A DNA stretch of 49,897 nucleotides from Owenweeksia hongkongensis DSM 17368 (GTDB taxonomy: Bacteria; Bacteroidota; Bacteroidia; Flavobacteriales; Schleiferiaceae). The first letter of the stretch is position 1. Each line of letters opens with the position of its first letter. The DNA is taken from positions 1 through 49,897 of the forward strand of contig CAMBEZ010000010.1 of assembly GCA_945865885.1 (NCBI GenBank). Direction: 5' to 3'. Positions 24,356 to 31,767 of the stretch are shown here, piece after piece. The notes below the pieces were generated by a model. That model was given only the letters and a program-made list of their open reading frames with translations. It was not told where the DNA came from and ran no database searches. A program made the position numbers and the translations under genes.

Positions 24356-25834
24356 ATGGACAACAGAAATTTGATCGACGGTGGAGCTCACTTGGAGCCG
24401 GCAGGGGTGTGGTCGGAGTTTGCGGGCTTGAACGCCATCCCCAGGCCGTCCAAGAAAGAGGAGCAGATCCGGGCGTACTTGAAGAATTGGTTGGAGGTGC
24501 GCGGCATCGCCTACCGCGAGGATGCCGTGGGCAACCTGTTGGCGTACAAACCCGCTTCGCCCGGACTTGAAAACAACGTACCGGTGGTGCTGCAAGCCCA
24601 CATGGACATGGTTTGCCAACAAAACGAGGGCACCGGCCACGATTTTGAGCGCCAAGGCATTGACATGTACGTGGACAACGGTTGGGTGCGCGCGCGGGGC
24701 ACCACCTTGGGTGCAGACAACGGCATGGGGCTGGCCATGGGCCTAGCCCTTCTGGCGGACTCCAGCGCGGTCCACCCGCCCTTGGAACTGTTGATTACGG
24801 TGGACGAAGAAACCGGCATGACCGGAGCTTTGGGCTTGGAATCCGGCTGGGTGCAAGGAAAATTTCTCTTGAACATTGACACCGAAGACGATCGCGAGCT
24901 GACCGTGGGTTGCGCGGGCGGTATCGACGTAACGGCGGAAGGAACCTACACCCCGTCCCGCATTCCTTCCGGGTACAGCGGTTTGGAACTACGTTTGCGC
25001 GGTCTGACTGGGGGGCATTCCGGCATGGACATCCACCTGGGGCGCGGCAATGCCAATGTTCTTTCTGCCCGACTTTTGGTCGCATTGGAAGAAGCCGCGT
25101 GCATCCTTGTTGCCCAGTGGGCGGGAGGCAGCCTCCGAAACGCGATTCCCCGTGAGGCCAAAACGGTAGTGGCCGTCGCCTCCAGCCACCTGCAAAAAGC
25201 ACTGGATTGCTTAGCTAAAGCAAAAGACGAACTGACGTCAGAATACTTGTTGACAGACAGTGGTTTGACTCTTGAATGGAGGGAAGTAGAGACGCCAGAA
25301 TGGAGCTTGGACCCCGCGCTTCAAGGCAAATTAATCCGCGCCGTAGCGGCAGCACCCAACGGAATCGTTCGCATGAGTCCGTCCATACCGGGCTTGGTTC
25401 AAACCAGCAACAACGTCAGCAAATTGGAAGTGGGCAACGGATCGGTATCGGTTCAGTGTTTAACGCGTTCCAGCGTGGATTCTGAGAAAATGGCCACCGC
25501 TCAGGCCCTGCGTGGGCAATTTGCCTTGACGGGATTGGATACCCACTTTGCCGGTTCCTACCCCGGATGGGATCCCGCACCGGGAGGAGCCTTGGCCTCG
25601 TTGATGCGCGATACCTATGTGTCCCTCTTTGCGGAAGAGCCCCACGTGAACGCCTGCCACGCCGGACTGGAGTGTGGAATCATTGGCGAGCGCTGCCCAG
25701 GCATGGAGATGATCAGCTTTGGCCCCACCATCACTGGGGCGCACAGCCCGGACGAGCGCGTGAACAGTGCGTCCGTGGCCAAGAGTTTTGCTTATTTGGT
25801 TGAAGTACTGAAAAACGTCCCGACGGTCCAATAA
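24356..25834 (+). CDS. pepD: Aminoacyl-histidine dipeptidase (M20 family)
   Basis: A di-zinc exopeptidase for Xaa-His and other dipeptides. 492 residues. Metal ligands lie in LQAHMDMV, TLGADNGMG, VDEETGMTGA, NIDTEDD and a C-terminal ITGAHSPDERVN. The GLTGGHSGMDIHLGRGN dimerisation-domain motif is intact. ATG 24356 lies 2 bp after the osmC-like stop and is preferred to the overlapping ATG 24344. The last codons form one arm of a perfect hairpin (25821-25846). Confidence 0.93.
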   Translation: MDNRNLIDGGAHLEPAGVWSEFAGLNAIPRPSKKEEQIRAYLKNWLEVRGIAYREDAVGNLLAYKPASPGLENNVPVVLQAHMDMVCQQNEGTGHDFERQGIDMYVDNGWVRARGTTLGADNGMGLAMGLALLADSSAVHPPLELLITVDEETGMTGALGLESGWVQGKFLLNIDTEDDRELTVGCAGGIDVTAEGTYTPSRIPSGYSGLELRLRGLTGGHSGMDIHLGRGNANVLSARLLVALEEAACILVAQWAGGSLRNAIPREAKTVVAVASSHLQKALDCLAKAKDELTSEYLLTDSGLTLEWREVETPEWSLDPALQGKLIRAVAAAPNGIVRMSPSIPGLVQTSNNVSKLEVGNGSVSVQCLTRSSVDSEKMATAQALRGQFALTGLDTHFAGSYPGWDPAPGGALASLMRDTYVSLFAEEPHVNACHAGLECGIIGERCPGMEMISFGPTITGAHSPDERVNSASVAKSFAYLVEVLKNVPTVQ

Positions 25835-25846
25835 TTCGGACCGTCG
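25821..25846 (+). other. Perfect intercistronic hairpin over the pepD stop codon, no U-tract
   Basis: CGACGGTCC (25821-25829) pairs perfectly with GGACCGTCG (25838-25846) around an 8-base loop containing the pepD TAA. No run of T follows (GCAAAC), so it is not a standard terminator. It separates pepD from crtZ, which lacks a recognisable promoter of its own. Confidence 0.7.
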
Positions 25847-25881
25847 GCAAACATTCCCGCACCGAAGCGGTTAGAAAAAAT

Positions 25882-26376
25882 ATGGAAAATTGGGGACCCC
25901 TTTTGGCCGGTATTGCCGCGTTTGTTTTGATGGAAGGTGCTGCATGGGCGGCGCACAAATACCTCATGCACGGTTGGTTGTGGTTTTTGCACGCAGACCA
26001 CCACACCAAGGAACCGGGTTTTTTTGAGAAAAACGATGCCTTTTTCTTGATTTTTGCCGTTCCAAGTTGGTTGTGCATAATGTTGGGCATGATGAACAAC
26101 GTCTGGGTATCCGTGGGCTTTGGATTCGGGATTGCTGCGTACGGCTTGGCTTATTTTTTTGTGCACGAATTGTTCATTCATCAGCGTTTCCGCTGGATCC
26201 GAAACATCGACACCCCCTATTTTCGGGCCGTTCGTCGGCTGCACAAAATGCACCACAAAGTTCTGACCAAGGAGGAATCCGCTCATTTTGGCATGTTGTG
26301 GGTTCCGCGGCAGTTGATTAAGGAAGAAGCAGCCGCTCTGAAAAAGGAACAGCAACGCGCACAGCACCAGGCGTAG
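25882..26376 (+). CDS. crtZ: Beta-carotene 3-hydroxylase
   Basis: A membrane di-iron hydroxylase that converts beta-carotene to zeaxanthin. 164 residues. All four histidine motifs are present: AAHKYLMHG, FLHADHH, VHELFIHQR and LHKMHHK. They sit between hydrophobic helices, and a charged C-terminal tail follows. ATG 25882 comes after an A-rich stretch. Its stop is one base from the lycopene-cyclase start, so hydroxylase and cyclase are cotranscribed. crtB, crtI and crtE are not in the window. Confidence 0.93.
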   Translation: MENWGPLLAGIAAFVLMEGAAWAAHKYLMHGWLWFLHADHHTKEPGFFEKNDAFFLIFAVPSWLCIMLGMMNNVWVSVGFGFGIAAYGLAYFFVHELFIHQRFRWIRNIDTPYFRAVRRLHKMHHKVLTKEESAHFGMLWVPRQLIKEEAAALKKEQQRAQHQA

Positions 26377-26377
26377 C

Positions 26378-27079
26378 ATGGAGAAGTACTTGTACATTGG
26401 CCTGATCGCCTTTACATTTTTTGGACCGCTGTCTCGCTCGTTTGAATCCCGCATTCGGTATATTCAATACTGGCGTTCTTTATTGGTAGGCACCTTGGCG
26501 GTGCTGGTGGTTTTCATACCGTGGGACGTACACTTTACTGCAGAAGGTTATTGGGGATTTTCCAACCGATACGTGGTGGGTTGGAAGCCCTTAGGACTGC
26601 CGATTGAAGAGTGGCTATTTTTTGTGGTAGTCCCTTTTGCATGTATGTTCATCTACGAAGTAGTCAATCTATTTTTTCCCTGGACAGATCGCGGCCAAAA
26701 ATGGCCCCGGGTTACCGCTTGGATTCTTTTGGTGGTGACGGCGCTGGGCGCAGCAGCCTTCGCCGAGCGTGCCTATCCGGCACTCACCTTTGCTTTTAGT
26801 GCTTTGGCGTTGGCCTTGGTTTTGCGCTATCGGGTATCTTGGTTGGGCCCATTTTTTCGGGGTTGGGCCATCAGTTTGGTGCCGTTTTTCTTGATCAACG
26901 GCGTTTTAACGGGGACGGGGTTGGACGAGCCCGTTGTTTGGTACAACAACCAAGAGAACATGGGAATACGTCTGGGCACCATCCCGGCAGAAGACGCTTT
27001 TTACGGCATGTTCATGATGCTTTTGTATACCTCCGCAGTAGAATGGCACCGTACCCAGTCGAAGAAGACAAACGTTTAG
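26378..27079 (+). CDS. Lycopene beta-cyclase, CrtYc/CrtYd (heterodimer-type) domains fused
   Basis: 233 residues, about seven transmembrane helices. Two repeated cyclase domains are visible: the first with VFIPWDVHFTAEGYWGFS and LPIEEWLFFVVVPF, the second with MGIRLGTIPAEDAFYGMFM. This is the carotenoid cyclase type shared with Gram-positives, archaea and fungi rather than CrtY. It cyclises lycopene ends, supplying substrate to CrtZ next door. The 3' end overlaps the next gene by 37 bp. Confidence 0.9.
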   Translation: MEKYLYIGLIAFTFFGPLSRSFESRIRYIQYWRSLLVGTLAVLVVFIPWDVHFTAEGYWGFSNRYVVGWKPLGLPIEEWLFFVVVPFACMFIYEVVNLFFPWTDRGQKWPRVTAWILLVVTALGAAAFAERAYPALTFAFSALALALVLRYRVSWLGPFFRGWAISLVPFFLINGVLTGTGLDEPVVWYNNQENMGIRLGTIPAEDAFYGMFMMLLYTSAVEWHRTQSKKTNV

Positions 27080-27666
27080 GCGTTTGGTTCAAGCCCGCAG
27101 GCTTGATGGTGGAACCCGATCGGTTGGGACATCCGTGCTTGCAGCAGGTGGTGTCCGATCATTTGGGCAGGACCGTCTGGCCCATTCACCGTTTGGACCG
27201 GCCTACCTCTGGTTTGGTGTTGTTTGCCTACCAAAAATCAGCGGTTGCTCCCTTAATGCAGCTTTTTGAGCATCGTCGCGTTCGAAAACGATACACTGCC
27301 TGGTTGGAGCGTCCCTGGGAGGAAGGGGCCGTGGAATGGTGGGATTTGGGCGTGAAAAATCCTGCTGCATTCCGGATGGATGTTGTGGCCGACGAACAGC
27401 AGGGGGCTTTAAAAATGGGTATTCGTGCCCAATCAACTGCAGAGCCAGACCGGATTTCGGTGGAGCTGTTGACCGGTAGATACCACCAGATTCGTGCCCA
27501 ATTAAGTGCTCACGGTTACCCAGTTTGTGGGGATGTGGCTTATGGAGCGCAACCTTGGCAACACGCCTCCTGCATTGGGCTGCATGCGGGTTTCTTAGGG
27601 TTTGAAGATCCCTGGACGCACGAGCCGCGCCAATGGAGCGTGGAAGCTGCCTGGGACCTCCTTTAA
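27043..27666 (+). CDS. RluA-family pseudouridine synthase (short form)
   Basis: 207 residues. It carries the catalytic aspartate motif HRLDRPTSGLVLFA, the later RKRYTAWLER and the substrate-site LLTGRYHQIRAQLSAHGYPVCGD. It lacks an S4 domain and is close in length to the TruC/RluA type that modifies rRNA or tRNA; the exact target is unknown. ATG 27043 lies inside the end of the cyclase gene. It overlaps the convergent membrane-protein gene by four bases. Confidence 0.88.
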   Translation: MAPYPVEEDKRLGVWFKPAGLMVEPDRLGHPCLQQVVSDHLGRTVWPIHRLDRPTSGLVLFAYQKSAVAPLMQLFEHRRVRKRYTAWLERPWEEGAVEWWDLGVKNPAAFRMDVVADEQQGALKMGIRAQSTAEPDRISVELLTGRYHQIRAQLSAHGYPVCGDVAYGAQPWQHASCIGLHAGFLGFEDPWTHEPRQWSVEAAWDLL

Positions 27667-28520
27667 TTCATCAAGGTAAGCCACACGCCGGTGAGTCCGG
27701 CGGCACTGAAATAGGCTAAGTACGCCCAGTCTTCTTTCGATTTTGGGCGGTGAAGTGCTAAGTAATTGACGGAAAATCCCAATCCGCTGAGCAGCACCAC
27801 CTGCGGCAGGGCCGCAGCACCCAAAGCCCCAAAATAGGCGAGTTGCCCGCCGGTTGCGAAGGCGGCTTGGATGCCCGCTTGCCGAAGCAGAGGACGATTG
27901 AATCGTTTCCATTCGCCCAAAGCGGTACCCAGCACCAAGGCCAACAGCCCTTGCGTCCATTCTGCTACCAAGAAAAACGATAGGGGACCCAATTCCCGAA
28001 GTGCGGGCACGGATAAAGGATAATACACGCCGTACGCCAAGCCTGCTGCGGCAGGGATCCAGCCGCGAATGCCGCCGCGTCGAAACAACAAAAGCAATTG
28101 AATGGAGAGCAGCAAGGTGGCGGCCACTACTTGGTACCCACTGGGCCACGTGCCGCTCAAGGCCGTTCCTACCGCAAAACCCACCACAACATTCAGGGAT
28201 TGTCCCACCAAGGCGGATGCGGAATGATCCGAATTCAAGCTCCGAACAAAAGCCCACAGGCCCAAAAACCCCAATCCACCCAATCCCACGGCTTGCCAAA
28301 CGGAGGCGCTCCAAGACCAAGAAGGCCAACCTCCACTCCACATCCACCAACCCGCTGCAGCCCAAAAACTTCCTATTAATGAGCGAGTTCCAATAAACAA
28401 GAGGGTAGGGGCCGGTTGTTCTTTGAATCGCCAAAAGCGGTTTCCTATGGCGAAAAGCAGAAGGGACAGCACAATGCAACCCAACAAAAAGGCATTCGAC
28501 GTTCCGGTAACCGTATCCAT
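27663..28520 (-). CDS. Multi-pass membrane protein, DMT/EamA-like
   Basis: 285 residues with nine to ten hydrophobic segments in two similar halves. An internal SLNSDHSASALVGQSLNVVVG and a late ALPQVVLLSGLGFSVNYLAL resemble drug/metabolite-transporter topology. I cannot name a substrate. ATG 28520 lies 7 nt after a TATTTTTG box. It is single-gene, convergent with the pseudouridine synthase and divergent from nusB. Confidence 0.65.
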   Translation of the reverse strand: MDTVTGTSNAFLLGCIVLSLLLFAIGNRFWRFKEQPAPTLLFIGTRSLIGSFWAAAGWWMWSGGWPSWSWSASVWQAVGLGGLGFLGLWAFVRSLNSDHSASALVGQSLNVVVGFAVGTALSGTWPSGYQVVAATLLLSIQLLLLFRRGGIRGWIPAAAGLAYGVYYPLSVPALRELGPLSFFLVAEWTQGLLALVLGTALGEWKRFNRPLLRQAGIQAAFATGGQLAYFGALGAAALPQVVLLSGLGFSVNYLALHRPKSKEDWAYLAYFSAAGLTGVWLTLMN

Positions 28521-28527
28521 AGCTGCA

Positions 28528-28566
28528 CAAAAATACCCTTGCTTCGTGGGAAATGAGCTACCTTTG
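28528..28566. promoter_or_regulatory. Divergent promoter pair for the DMT-like gene and nusB
   Basis: The minus-strand box TATTTTTG (28528-28535) is 7 nt from ATG 28520. The plus-strand box TACCTTTG (28559-28566) is 20 nt from ATG 28587. They are separated by 23 bp. Confidence 0.6.
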
Positions 28567-28586
28567 CAACTTCAAAATCGTTCTCT

Positions 28587-29510
28587 ATGTTGACGCGACG
28601 CCATATTCGGATCAAAGTCCTTCAAAGTTTGTATGCATTCATCCAAAACGAAGGAGCATCCGGAGCAAAGGCTTTGAGCGAATTGGAAAAGAGCTTGGCC
28701 AACATTTACCGTTTGTATTTACTGGATCTTCATATTTTGCGCCAATTGGTGTTCTTCCTGGAGGAGCGCAAGGCCATTGAAGAAAAAAAACAGTTTTCGT
28801 CCCCTGCGCTGGTTCATACCTTGGGCTTGGCTGTTTCGCATCCCTTTTTGCGCCGTTTGGCCGACGACGGCGATTTGGTGTCTGCCTTGGAGATTCATCG
28901 CGTTCATTTTGGCGACGCCTCAGACGTGGTCCGCAAGTTGCTTTTTGATTATTGGCAATCCGATTTAGCAAAAACGCATTTTGATGAAAATTTACCTCTT
29001 GGAGAGGGCTGGTTGAAGCAATTTTACGGGCAGTACGTCGCCAACAACGAAGATTTACACGCGGTGTACGAAGGCATGGAAATGCACTGGGCAGACGATT
29101 TAGAGGCCGCACAAATGATGGTGGTCAAAACCATGAAAAACCTGCGTCAGAACAAACCGCTTTTGGTGGAATTGTACAAAGACGAAGACGATGCACGTTT
29201 TGGAAAAGAGCTGATCCTCAAGGTTTTGGCCGATCGGTCCGACTGGGAAAAGCGATTGATTGAGAAGTCTACCCATTGGGACATCGACCGGATGGCGTTG
29301 GTGGATCGCTTGTTGGTGGAAATGGCGTTGTCCGAACTGGTTGGCTTTCCAGAAGTTCCGCCCCGAGTAACCATCAACGAGGCCCTGGACGTGGCCAAAT
29401 CGTACTCCACTCCCAAGTCCGCCGCATTTGTCAACGGCTTGATCGACAGTATTTTCACAGACTTGAAAGCCGAGGGAAAGGTTCAGAAAATAGGAAGAGG
29501 ATTGTTGTGA
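28587..29510 (+). CDS. nusB: Transcription antitermination factor NusB (long Bacteroidota form)
   Basis: NusB with NusE binds boxA during rRNA transcription antitermination. The 307-residue protein opens with the N-terminal MLTRRHIRIKVLQSLYAF signature. The conserved C-terminal part (DRMALVDRLLVEMALSELV, VTINEALDVAKSYSTPKSAAFVNGLID) lies at about residues 230-297. A middle insertion makes it about twice the length of E. coli NusB, as is usual in this phylum. Confidence 0.92.
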   Translation: MLTRRHIRIKVLQSLYAFIQNEGASGAKALSELEKSLANIYRLYLLDLHILRQLVFFLEERKAIEEKKQFSSPALVHTLGLAVSHPFLRRLADDGDLVSALEIHRVHFGDASDVVRKLLFDYWQSDLAKTHFDENLPLGEGWLKQFYGQYVANNEDLHAVYEGMEMHWADDLEAAQMMVVKTMKNLRQNKPLLVELYKDEDDARFGKELILKVLADRSDWEKRLIEKSTHWDIDRMALVDRLLVEMALSELVGFPEVPPRVTINEALDVAKSYSTPKSAAFVNGLIDSIFTDLKAEGKVQKIGRGLL

Positions 29511-29571
29511 TTCGTTTTCCGAGTACTAAAATTCAACCCGCTTGGGACTTCCAGAATCTGCGTCGGTTCGT

Positions 29572-29579
29572 TACCTTTG
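29572..29579 (+). promoter_or_regulatory. -7 box (TACCTTTG) for the DUF1573-yajC unit
   Basis: A perfect TAnnTTTG followed by AGCCC and ATG 29585. A leaderless transcript is predicted. Confidence 0.6.
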
Positions 29580-29584
29580 AGCCC

Positions 29585-30034
29585 ATGAAAACACGACCCT
29601 ATTTACTTTTATTTTCCGTTCTGGGATTGCTGGTGTCCTGCACCAGTCCCTCGGATGAGATTCAGTCTGCAGACGCCAAGGAGTCTTTGGGCGTCGATGC
29701 CGTAGACAGTGGCCGTTTGCCCGTTTTTGAGTTTACTGAGGAAGAATTTGACTTCGGTCTGATTGAAGAAGGGGAAGTGGTTATCCATGATTTTAAATTC
29801 ACCAATACCGGAGACGTTCCCTTGGTGATCAGCGCGGCACAAGGTTCCTGCGGTTGTACCGTCCCGGACTATCCCCGAACGCCTATAGCGCCGGGAGCTG
29901 AAGGCGTGATCAACGTCTCGTTTGATTCCAACAAGCGTGGAGGCAAGCAGGAGAAAACCGTTACTTTGACCGCGAACACGGTTCCCAATGTTCATGTATT
30001 GAAAATCACTGCAAACGTAAACCCCAAGAAATAA
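29585..30034 (+). CDS. DUF1573-domain lipoprotein
   Basis: 149 residues. A lipoprotein signal (LLLFSVLGLLVSC) puts Cys18 or 19 at the mature N-terminus. The DUF1573 beta-sandwich follows at about 60-145, with FDFGLIEEGEVVIHDFKFTN and the hallmark GSCGCTVPDYPRTPIAPG. Such proteins are abundant exported or envelope proteins in Bacteroidota with unknown biochemical role. It is followed one base later by yajC, an association with the Sec accessory gene that suggests cotranscription rather than shared function. Confidence 0.87.
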   Translation: MKTRPYLLLFSVLGLLVSCTSPSDEIQSADAKESLGVDAVDSGRLPVFEFTEEEFDFGLIEEGEVVIHDFKFTNTGDVPLVISAAQGSCGCTVPDYPRTPIAPGAEGVINVSFDSNKRGGKQEKTVTLTANTVPNVHVLKITANVNPKK

Positions 30035-30035
30035 A

Positions 30036-30347
30036 ATGACTTATCTATCTTTATTGCAAGCAGATGCCAGCGGCATCATGAGTTTTTTGCCCATCATCGC
30101 CATTGTTGCGGTCATGTACTTTTTCATGCTTCGTCCGCAAATGAAGCGCCAGAAAGAAGAAACGGCCTTCCGTTCTGCACTGGAAAAAGGCATGAAAGTG
30201 GTGACCATTGGCGGCATCCACGGAAAGGTCTTGGAGATCAACGACACCACGGTGTTGATTGAATCGGAAAACACTAAATTTCGTGTGGAGCGTTCCGCGG
30301 TGAGTAAAGAAATGTCGGCTCAGTTCCAAGCCAAGGAAAAGAAATAA
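30036..30347 (+). CDS. yajC: Preprotein translocase accessory subunit YajC
   Basis: A 103-residue partner of SecDF. One transmembrane helix (IMSFLPIIAIVAVMYFFML), then the conserved RPQMKRQKEE and GMKVVTIGGIHGKV leading to a small cytoplasmic domain. Length is typical. It starts one base after the DUF1573 stop and ends just before a strong bidirectional terminator. Confidence 0.94.
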   Translation: MTYLSLLQADASGIMSFLPIIAIVAVMYFFMLRPQMKRQKEETAFRSALEKGMKVVTIGGIHGKVLEINDTTVLIESENTKFRVERSAVSKEMSAQFQAKEKK

Positions 30348-30373
30348 GAATCCCCGATCAATTTGGGTCTAGG

Positions 30374-30411
30374 AAAAAGCCCCGAACGACTTCGTCGTTC
30401 GGGGCTTTTTT
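30374..30411. terminator. Bidirectional terminator between yajC and the convergent membrane-protein gene
   Basis: A 17-pair perfect stem (30374-30390 with 30394-30410) with a TTC loop, including A5 and T5 tails. It can act on both strands. Confidence 0.92.
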
Positions 30412-30431
30412 GCAAGGATTAAGAATATTGG

Positions 30432-30947
30432 TTAAATGCGTTTCAGTTGCTGCTGAAGCATTTTGATTTGATCTTTCATCAATCCACGAGAATCCAATTT
30501 CTTCGCTTCGGTCAAAAGTGTTTGGGCCTCTATTTTGCGTCGCTTGGACAGCGCCATGCCCGCCAACTGCAATTTGGCCATGGCTTGGTCCTCCTTCTGA
30601 CGTAGGCCGGTCTGGAGCGCCTTGCGCATCCACTGCTCCGCCTTGTTCAAATTGGTTTGGGATACGAGAACCCCTTGCAGAAAATAGTAGTACGCCAGCT
30701 GGCCTTTGATCAGCGTTGATTCCGGAGTACGAATGGCCGCAAGGTGTTTGCCCGCGGACGCCATGTCTTGCTTGCGTAAATACCACAACGCCATCAGGAT
30801 TCGCTCGTGACGGAGGTACAAGAATACCGGAATTGCCGTGAGCAAAACCCAGAAAATACCGTTGCCTATTTCCCCTTCAATAAACTGCCAAATGCCAAGG
30901 CCAAAAAACAAGACGGCTATGCCGATGCGTAAAATGCGTTGAATCAT
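30432..30947 (-). CDS. Membrane protein with C-terminal TPR-like helices
   Basis: 171 residues from ATG 30947. Two close hydrophobic helices (IGIAVLFFGLGIWQFI and GIFWVLLTAIPVFLYL) form a hairpin at about residues 6-45. About 120 residues of alternating helices follow that resemble TPR units (ALWYLRKQDMASAGKHLAAI, YYFLQGVLVSQTNLNKAEQW). Function unknown. The start is 4 nt from a TACCTTTG box; longer upstream reading would run over that promoter and the Crp gene. Confidence 0.7.
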   Translation of the reverse strand: MIQRILRIGIAVLFFGLGIWQFIEGEIGNGIFWVLLTAIPVFLYLRHERILMALWYLRKQDMASAGKHLAAIRTPESTLIKGQLAYYYFLQGVLVSQTNLNKAEQWMRKALQTGLRQKEDQAMAKLQLAGMALSKRRKIEAQTLLTEAKKLDSRGLMKDQIKMLQQQLKRI

Positions 30948-30951
30948 GGGG

Positions 30952-30959
30952 CAAAGGTA
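30952..30959 (-). promoter_or_regulatory. -7 box (TACCTTTG) for the TPR-like membrane protein
   Basis: CAAAGGTA on the plus strand. CCCC separates it from ATG 30947 on the minus strand. A leaderless transcript is predicted. Confidence 0.58.
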
Positions 30960-31020
30960 CAACAGGCAAAGCACGGACGCGCGCGCGGTTGGGTTGGCTG
31001 GAACGTTCCGAAAATGTGGT

Positions 31021-31665
31021 TCAGTCCAGAAGTTCAATGCGGTTGCGGCCCAGAGCCACTCGGCCGTCGATTTCCAATTTTTTGAGGAGTCGAGAAATGA
31101 CTTCGCGCGAGGAGTGCAGGGCCGTAGCAATGTCCCCGTGGCTCAAAGGAAGTACGGAGTTTTGGCTTAAAGCACTTCGGCGTTCGTTCAGATACGCCAT
31201 CAATCGTTCGTCCAATTGCCGAAATGCCACGGAATCCAAGGCATTCAATGCTTCTTCAAAACGCTGTTGATAGGACTGAAGAACAAATCGGCGCCATTCA
31301 GGGAAATCGTCGAACCACTGCGCCGCGCGTTGAAGCGGGAGGATAAACAATACGCTATCTTCTTCAGCAACCACCTCTACGTGGGCTACCGTGGAGGACA
31401 TGCAACAGCTGATGGTGCTGGCACAAGTGCTTCCTGCGCGCAAGAAATACAGAAACAATTCTTTGTCGTTCACGGCGTCTACGCGCGCCACGCACAGCGT
31501 GCCGGAGAGAACCAACGGAACGAAATCAACAGGTGTTCCTGGGTCCGCTATGTAGGTCCCTGCTGTCACTTCCTTCAATGTACCTTCCTTCAGCAAGGTT
31601 TTCAACAACGCTTCATCTTGAAAACCAATGGAATAAAGCGAATTTCGGAGCCATTCTTGGTCCAT
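31021..31665 (-). CDS. Crp/Fnr-family transcription regulator
   Basis: 214 residues from ATG 31665. An N-terminal cyclic-nucleotide-binding-like beta-roll (about 20-115, GTYIADPGTPVDFVPLVLSG) leads through a dimer helix to a winged helix-turn-helix (about 165-205, LSHGDIATALHSSREVISRLLKKLE). It contains four cysteines at about 58, 81, 87 and 88 (CASTISCC), which could ligate a metal or sense redox state. The cAMP-contact motif of CRP is not evident. It is divergent from phoH. The start is chosen because residues further upstream fall in AT-rich intergenic sequence. Confidence 0.88.
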   Translation of the reverse strand: MDQEWLRNSLYSIGFQDEALLKTLLKEGTLKEVTAGTYIADPGTPVDFVPLVLSGTLCVARVDAVNDKELFLYFLRAGSTCASTISCCMSSTVAHVEVVAEEDSVLFILPLQRAAQWFDDFPEWRRFVLQSYQQRFEEALNALDSVAFRQLDERLMAYLNERRSALSQNSVLPLSHGDIATALHSSREVISRLLKKLEIDGRVALGRNRIELLD

Positions 31666-31767
31666 TTCGTTTGAATTGTTGGCTTTTTGTGAATAAAATA
31701 ATCGGACCTGAAGCGTTCTTCTCTTTCGAAAGAAGTCTAACTTTTCACAAATAAAGATAAAGCAAAC

